Below, in pieces: positions 59,868 through 64,000 of a stretch of 64,000 bases of DNA. The stretch is taken from positions 682,001-746,000 of the forward strand of contig OY970394.1 of assembly GCA_963720475.1 (NCBI GenBank). The letters are read 5' to 3'. Each line of letters opens with the position of its first letter. Position 1 is the stretch's first letter. The position numbers were made by a program, and so were the translations under genes. The DNA comes from G963720475 sp963720475 (GTDB lineage: Bacteria; Actinomycetota; Thermoleophilia; Solirubrobacterales; Thermoleophilaceae). The notes beneath the pieces are model-generated. The model did not search any database, had not been told where the DNA came from, and was given only the letters and a program-made list of their open reading frames with translations.

Positions 59868-60604
59868 GCGCCCGGGACGGTGCCGACGTGGATCACGACG
59901 ATGCCGCCGCCGGTGATCACGTAGCGAACGTCTGTGAGTCCGGCACCGGCCACGCGGGCGGCGAGGTCGTGCGGGCCGGGGAAGCGCTTGACCGAGTCGG
60001 GCAAGTACGCGTACGCCTCCGGATCGCGCGCGAGGCGGCCGAGTACAGGCACGATGCGGTCGAACCAGAGGTTGAAGAACCAGCTGAGCGGCGGGCGCGT
60101 CGGGTTCGTGAACTCGAGCACGACCACCCGTCCCCCCGGGCGGACGACGCGCGCCATCTCGGCGAGCCCGGTGTCGAGGTCGGCGAAGTTGCGTGCGCCG
60201 AAGCCGACAGTGGAGGCGTCGAACTCGGCGTCGGCGTACGGGAGCTCGAGCGCGTTGCCATGCTCGAACTCGATCGCGGGCGACTTCGCGCGGGCGAGCT
60301 TGAGCATCTCCTCCGAGAAGTCCGAGCCGACGACGCTCCCGCCGGGGCGCACCCGCCGTTCGAGGGCGATCGCGAGATCGCCGGTGCCGGTTGCGACGTC
60401 GAGCACCTTCGAGCCGGGCCCGACTTCCGCGAGGTCGACCGCGCGCTCACGCCACTGGTGGTGGAGGCCGGCCGTCATGACCGAGTTCATCAGGTCGTAG
60501 ACGCCCGCGATGCGGTCGAACATTGCGCGTACCTGCTGCTCGGGCAACGTGCCTGGCGTGGCCGCGGGGGCGGCGTCTTCGTTGGTGCTCGCGGTTGGGC
60601 TCAT
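59864..60604 (-). CDS. menG: Demethylmenaquinone methyltransferase
   Basis: A 246-aa SAM methyltransferase making menaquinone from demethylmenaquinone. Motifs: RAMFDRIAGVYDLMNSVMT, VLDVATGTGDLAIALERRV (SAM site), FSEEMLKLARAKS, STVGFGARNFADLDTGLAEM and VVLEFTNPTRP. ATG 60604 is chosen because the UbiE/MenG start lies just after it; the open frame continues to 60682. It is downstream of the bc-complex genes that use menaquinol. Confidence 0.92.
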   Translation of the reverse strand: MSPTASTNEDAAPAATPGTLPEQQVRAMFDRIAGVYDLMNSVMTAGLHHQWRERAVDLAEVGPGSKVLDVATGTGDLAIALERRVRPGGSVVGSDFSEEMLKLARAKSPAIEFEHGNALELPYADAEFDASTVGFGARNFADLDTGLAEMARVVRPGGRVVVLEFTNPTRPPLSWFFNLWFDRIVPVLGRLARDPEAYAYLPDSVKRFPGPHDLAARVAGAGLTDVRYVITGGGIVVIHVGTVPGA

Positions 60605-60723
60605 CTGGCGGCTCTCGCTCAATGGAGGAGTGCGAAAACCGAGTCTGACAAGGAATCGAAGCCCGACGTGTGCTCGGCACACGAGGGCGAGATGACATCG
60701 TCAGACGAAGGTTTGCAGCACTC

Positions 60724-61434
60724 CTACTTGAGCGAGGCCAAGAACTGGACCAGCTCGTTGAACTTCTCCGGGTCCTGCTGCTTGAGCGCGGCGTATGAGG
60801 GCATCGGCGAGGTCGGGTTCTCGAGCGTCCGCTCGATCGCGGCGGCCGGGAGCTTGTTGCCGATCTTGGTCAGGTTCGGGCCGGGCCCAGCGTTGCCGTT
60901 CTCGCCGAACTGATGGCACGCGAGGCAACCCGACGAAGCGGCGACCTCCTTGCCCTGCTCGAACTGCGGCTTGGTCTCCAACTCGATCTCGGTCGGCGAT
61001 CCGGCGACCGCGCCGAGGATCGTGAGGTAGAGCATCGCGCCGATCGTGACGATGCCGGCGAGCGTGGCGACCGGGCGCTTGAGCGGGTGGCGCTGCGGGC
61101 TGCGGTCGATGAACGGGAGCGCGAGCAGGAGGACGAGGCAGATCGTCGGGATGCCGATCGTCGCCATGAAGACGAGCTCCGGCGGCTTGACGACCCGCAG
61201 CAGCTCGAACAGGAAGTAGAAGTACCACTCCGGGCGCGGGACGTAGCTGGTCGTCGTCGGGTCAGCCTTCGGACCGAGCTCCGCGCCGAGGATCAGCGCC
61301 AGCGCGATGATCACGAACAGCACGATCGCGGCCATCACCGAGTCCTTCAGGACCGCGTAGGGGAAGAACGGCTTCCCCTCCTTCTTCAGGATCTCGTACT
61401 CGCGGAGATATTCCTCCTTCTCGCGGGTGTCCAT
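60724..61434 (-). CDS. qcrC: Menaquinol-cytochrome c reductase: cytochrome b subunit IV fused to cytochrome c
   Basis: A 236-aa fusion. Residues ~20-145 carry three membrane helices of subunit IV (PRPEWYFYFLFELLRV is the quinol-site PEW motif). Residues ~155-236 are a c-type cytochrome with haem site SSGCLACHQFGE and a distal Met in NPTSPMPSYAALK. This fusion is typical of Bacillus-type QcrC. ATG 61434 starts 0-1 bp from the qcrB stop. The haem c requires thiol reduction, possibly by TlpA-like proteins. Confidence 0.92.
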   Translation of the reverse strand: MDTREKEEYLREYEILKKEGKPFFPYAVLKDSVMAAIVLFVIIALALILGAELGPKADPTTTSYVPRPEWYFYFLFELLRVVKPPELVFMATIGIPTICLVLLLALPFIDRSPQRHPLKRPVATLAGIVTIGAMLYLTILGAVAGSPTEIELETKPQFEQGKEVAASSGCLACHQFGENGNAGPGPNLTKIGNKLPAAAIERTLENPTSPMPSYAALKQQDPEKFNELVQFLASLK

Positions 61435-62247
61435 CTAGATCTCCTCTTGCGCGAGCTCGCGGCGCTGCTTCGCCCGGTGCCACGGCGGCGCCGTGATGCC
61501 GAGCTTGGCGACGAGGTAGAGGTGCACGCCGATCAGCGCGCCGATCAGGCCGGGGACCAACATCATGTGCAGCGCGTAGAAGCGGGTCAGGGTCACCGAC
61601 CCGAAATCGGGCCCGCCGCGGAGGAAGTCACCGATGTACGGTCCTAAGATCGGAGCGGTCGCCTGCAGGTTCACCGCCACGATCGTCGCCCAGTAGGAGC
61701 GCTGGTCGAACGGCAGCAGGTAGCCGGTGAGGCCCATCATCAGGGTCAGGACGAGCAGGATCACGCCGATCAGCCACTGCATCTCGCGCGGGTACTTGTA
61801 CGCGCCGTAGAAGAAGACCCTCCCCATGTGGAGGAAGATCAGGAGGATCATCACCGTGGAGCCCCAGCGGTGCATGCCGCGGACGAGCTCGCCCAGGAAC
61901 AGCTCGTTAGTGATCCGCTGGGCGGAGATGTAGGCGTTCGTCGCGTTCGGGTCGTAGTACATCGCCAGGAAGACCCCGGTCACTGCTTGCGAGACGAACG
62001 CGAACATCGTCGCCGAGCCGAGGGTGTAGAACCAGTTGCCCTTTGGCACCTTGCGGTACAGGAACGCCTTTAGGAACGGGCTCATGCCCATCCGCTCGTC
62101 CACCCAGCCGAGGGTGCCTACGGCCCCCTCGACGGCCGGGTGACGCTGCTCGGCATCAGTCGGCGGGTGGCCGTTCTTGCCGTTCGCGCCGTTCGTGCCC
62201 GGGCGCGGCGGCTTCGGGCGGAGCATCGGCGGCAGCGGCAGCTTCAT
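61435..62247 (-). CDS. qcrB: Menaquinol-cytochrome c reductase: cytochrome b6-type subunit
   Basis: A 270-aa cytochrome b N-terminal domain with four membrane helices. After a Pro-rich cytosolic stretch come YTLGSATMFAFVSQAVTGVF, GMHRWGSTVMILLIFLHMGR (haem-ligand His pair), GVILLVLTLMMGLTGYLLPF and RFYALHMMLVPGLIGALIGV with HLYLV. ATG 62247 overlaps the Rieske stop by 4 bp. The open frame continues much further upstream as antisense noise. Confidence 0.94.
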   Translation of the reverse strand: MKLPLPPMLRPKPPRPGTNGANGKNGHPPTDAEQRHPAVEGAVGTLGWVDERMGMSPFLKAFLYRKVPKGNWFYTLGSATMFAFVSQAVTGVFLAMYYDPNATNAYISAQRITNELFLGELVRGMHRWGSTVMILLIFLHMGRVFFYGAYKYPREMQWLIGVILLVLTLMMGLTGYLLPFDQRSYWATIVAVNLQATAPILGPYIGDFLRGGPDFGSVTLTRFYALHMMLVPGLIGALIGVHLYLVAKLGITAPPWHRAKQRRELAQEEI

Positions 62248-62939
62248 ACGCTCGGCCTCGCCGGGTAGAGGTACTTCCACAAGCCGTCCAGGTGCTCGCC
62301 CGGGTCGCGCGGTGAGAAGCGCTCGAACTGCGAGTTGAGCGAGAAGCGGTCGCCGAGAAGCACCCGCCATTGCCCGCTGCTCTCCGACTGGCCCTTGACC
62401 GGGGCGACCTTCGTGTAGAAGCGGTCGAGCGGGCGGACGGGCGGGCCGCCGGTGACCTCGCCCTGGAAGCCGTAGACGCCACCGTGGCACGGACAGATGA
62501 ATCGCTGCGACGCCTGCACGTACCGGACGGGACAGCCGAGGTGCATGCAGCGCGTCGAAATCGCGACGTAGGGGATGTTTTCGTTGCGCTTGTTGTCCTT
62601 CTTGGGGTTGAACTTGCGCACGTACACGGTCGTCTTGCCGGCCTCGCCGGTGTAGGGGTCGGTCGTGATCACCTTCGAGACGTACGTGTTCTCGTTGAAG
62701 TCGCCCTCGGCGCCGACGTCCTGGAAGTGCTCCTTGGTTGTGTCCTCGAAGATCGGTCCCAGCGCGAAGCCGAGCGCCGGCAGCCCGAAGGCGGCCGAAG
62801 CAACCCCTCCGGCAGCGAGCGCGCCGCCCTCGAAGAGGCGTCGGCGCGTGACTGTCTCGCCCTCGTAGGCGCCGGGCAACTCCCGGTCGGCGGTGTAGGG
62901 CGAGCGCTTCTGTTTGCGTTTCTTCGCGGAGTCGGCCAT
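62244..62939 (-). CDS. qcrA: Menaquinol-cytochrome c reductase: Rieske iron-sulfur subunit
   Basis: A 231-aa Rieske protein. The N-terminus has a twin-arginine-like signal (VTRRRLFEGGALAAGG), retained as membrane anchor. The [2Fe-2S] ligands are Cys131 and His133 (TRCMHLGC) and Cys149 and His152 (FICPCHGGVYG), with Cys136/Cys151 forming the disulfide. ATG 62939 is preferred over GTG 62972. First gene of qcrA-qcrB-qcrC on the minus strand. Confidence 0.94.
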   Translation of the reverse strand: MADSAKKRKQKRSPYTADRELPGAYEGETVTRRRLFEGGALAAGGVASAAFGLPALGFALGPIFEDTTKEHFQDVGAEGDFNENTYVSKVITTDPYTGEAGKTTVYVRKFNPKKDNKRNENIPYVAISTRCMHLGCPVRYVQASQRFICPCHGGVYGFQGEVTGGPPVRPLDRFYTKVAPVKGQSESSGQWRVLLGDRFSLNSQFERFSPRDPGEHLDGLWKYLYPARPSV

Positions 62940-63002
62940 GGCGGGCTGACGGCGCGCGTACTCTACCGTCACCCCGGGTACGCGGCAGTCGCCGCCGCGG
63001 GG

Positions 63003-63383
63003 TCAATCGGAGAGCGTCGCCGCCCCGTCCTCCCACAGCTGTGACACGTCGCCCGAGCGGCGCTCGGCCTCGGCGCGGGCGCAGCCAGCGATCAGGTCGG
63101 CGAGTGCGGCGACCGCTTCGAGATCGCCCGACTCGGCCAACCGCTCGAGCCCCAGCGCGTAGAGCGCATCCCCGGCTAGAAGCGCGAGGTCTGGGTCCAT
63201 CCCGCTGAACGCCTGCGGCTCGCCGTAGTGCGCGAGGTAACCCTCGTGGACCGCCTCGAGGACGAACTCGCGCTCGCTCGAGAGACCGTCGGACGGGGCG
63301 AAGCGCCCCTCCGGCGGGTCGGCGACGACGTACTCTGCGAGCGCCGGGTCCGCAGCGGCGGCGAGCTCGCCGAGGCGGCTCAT
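63003..63383 (-). CDS. Hypothetical acidic helical protein
   Basis: A 126-aa protein, nearly all helical and Ala/Glu/Leu rich (LGELAAAADPALAEYVVADP, LALLAGDALYALGLERLAES, AVAALADLIAGCARAEAERR). No signal peptide or membrane segment. I do not recognise a characterised function. It starts on a 4-bp overlap with the hemL stop and lies upstream of qcrA, so it may belong to a haem/bc-complex operon. Confidence 0.75.
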   Translation of the reverse strand: MSRLGELAAAADPALAEYVVADPPEGRFAPSDGLSSEREFVLEAVHEGYLAHYGEPQAFSGMDPDLALLAGDALYALGLERLAESGDLEAVAALADLIAGCARAEAERRSGDVSQLWEDGAATLSD

Positions 63384-64000
63384 CTCGCAGCCTCACGAAA
63401 GGCGTCGGCGGCGGCGGCGAGGGTACGCTCGATGTGCTCGTCCGAGTGGGCGAGCGATGGGAACCACGCCTCGAACTGCGATGGAGGCGGGTAGACCCCG
63501 CGGTCGAACAGTGCGCGGCAGAAGGCCGCGTGCGCCTCGAGGTCACAGGCGCGTGCCCCTTCGTAGTCGCGCACGGGCTCGGTCGTGAAGAAGACGGTGA
63601 GCAGACCCGTCGTCCATGCGACCTGGACGGCCACGCCGGCCGCGGAGGCGGCCTCCGCCAGGCCGCGGGCGAGGGCGGACGTGGTGCGATCGAGCTGCTC
63701 GTAGGCGTCAGCACCGAGCAGCTTCAGCGTCGCCAGGCCGGCAGCGGTGGCGAGCGGGTTGCCCGACAGGGTCCCGGCCTGGTACACGTCGCCCGCCGGC
63801 GCCAGGCGCTCCATCGACGCTGCCGGCCCGGCGAGCGCCGCAGCGGGCAGACCGCCCCCGAGGACCTTGCCGAGCACCGTGAGGTCGGGCTCGACGCCCT
63901 CGCGCTCCTGGGCACCGCCGCGCGCGACACGGAACCCCGTGATCACCTCGTCGAACACGAGCAACGCGCCCGACCGGGTCGCCGCGTCGCGCAGGAAGGC
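63380..64000 (-). CDS. hemL: Glutamate-1-semialdehyde 2,1-aminomutase, C-terminal part (5' end outside window)
   Basis: The frame is open to base 64000, so only the last ~206 residues are present. HemL converts glutamate-1-semialdehyde, the HemA product, to 5-aminolevulinate. The visible part has the PLP-pocket strand LLVFDEVITGFRVA, the PLP lysine region TVLGKVLGGGLPAAALAG, YQAGTLSGNPLATAAGLATL, and the C-terminal PPSQFEAWFPSLAHSDEHI. The upstream helicase-type noise frames are ignored. With hemA at the left edge, the window is bracketed by the two C5-pathway enzymes. Confidence 0.94.
   Translation of the reverse strand, partial: AFLRDAATRSGALLVFDEVITGFRVARGGAQEREGVEPDLTVLGKVLGGGLPAAALAGPAASMERLAPAGDVYQAGTLSGNPLATAAGLATLKLLGADAYEQLDRTTSALARGLAEAASAAGVAVQVAWTTGLLTVFFTTEPVRDYEGARACDLEAHAAFCRALFDRGVYPPPSQFEAWFPSLAHSDEHIERTLAAAADAFREAAR

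Overview
The window is a high-GC, gene-dense actinobacterial chromosome segment, most likely class Thermoleophilia (Solirubrobacterales/Gaiellales-like). The lineage is inferred from four things: the rpsF-ssb-rpsR-rplI-dnaB order, a class E sortase, menaquinone-type respiration with a subunit IV/cytochrome c fusion, and a secreted protein whose N-terminus (TYANVMATLGVFIALGGTAY) I associate with that class. Most genes lie in short operons with 4-bp start/stop overlaps.

Layout. 1-4643: hemA (partial), hemC, a cobA-hemD fusion, a SAM hydrolase (DUF62) and birA. 4706-9737: a large SF2 helicase, a thioredoxin-like lipoprotein, galT and an unknown gene. 9755-9828: tRNA-Arg(CCT). 9829-13329: a 3.5-kb island bounded by the tRNA 3' half and a perfect 43-bp copy of it; it holds four paralogous lipoprotein genes and a DUF4344-type metallopeptidase, with no integrase. 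13344-16345: an accessory zone of secreted proteins, a fifth gene with the island lipoprotein leader (now on a pentapeptide-repeat protein) and two apparent gene remnants. 16388-23110: cupin, ABC exporter, GNAT, crotonase, pyrE, L,D-transpeptidase, CPBP protease and HAD hydrolase. 23218-31831: a class A PBP with a frameshift between its SxxK and SxN motifs, an MptB-like mannosyltransferase, a secreted Ig-like protein, thiL, a class E sortase and an M28-like protein that lacks recognisable metal ligands. 31907-37123: response regulator, histidine kinase and HtrA lipoprotein (coupled), an RsbW-like protein and otsA. 37139-43140: rpsF (long tail), ssb, rpsR, rplI, dnaB, a DnaC/IstB-like ATPase and purA. 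43142-45500: small membrane proteins. 45491-49513: a coupled four-gene set resembling Pseudomonas wbpI-wbpA-wbpB-wbpD for a di-N-acetylated mannuronic acid, without the WbpE aminotransferase. 49703-55379: class IV aminotransferase, glutamate decarboxylase, cydBA and an RTX-like secreted protein. 55462-55534: tRNA-Lys(CTT). 55565-64000: STAS protein, TPR-like protein, tatC, tatA, dcd, a zinc-ribbon protein, polyprenyl synthase, menG, the qcrABC complex, an unknown gene and hemL (partial).

Together the genes cover tetrapyrrole supply (hemA, C, D, L), menaquinone synthesis and its use by the bc complex and bd oxidase, Tat export (the Rieske protein carries a Tat-like signal), envelope building, and a replication/translation cluster. 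The most unusual region is the tRNA-Arg island with its lipoprotein family. I cannot run searches here, so family names rest on motifs and remembered family features.
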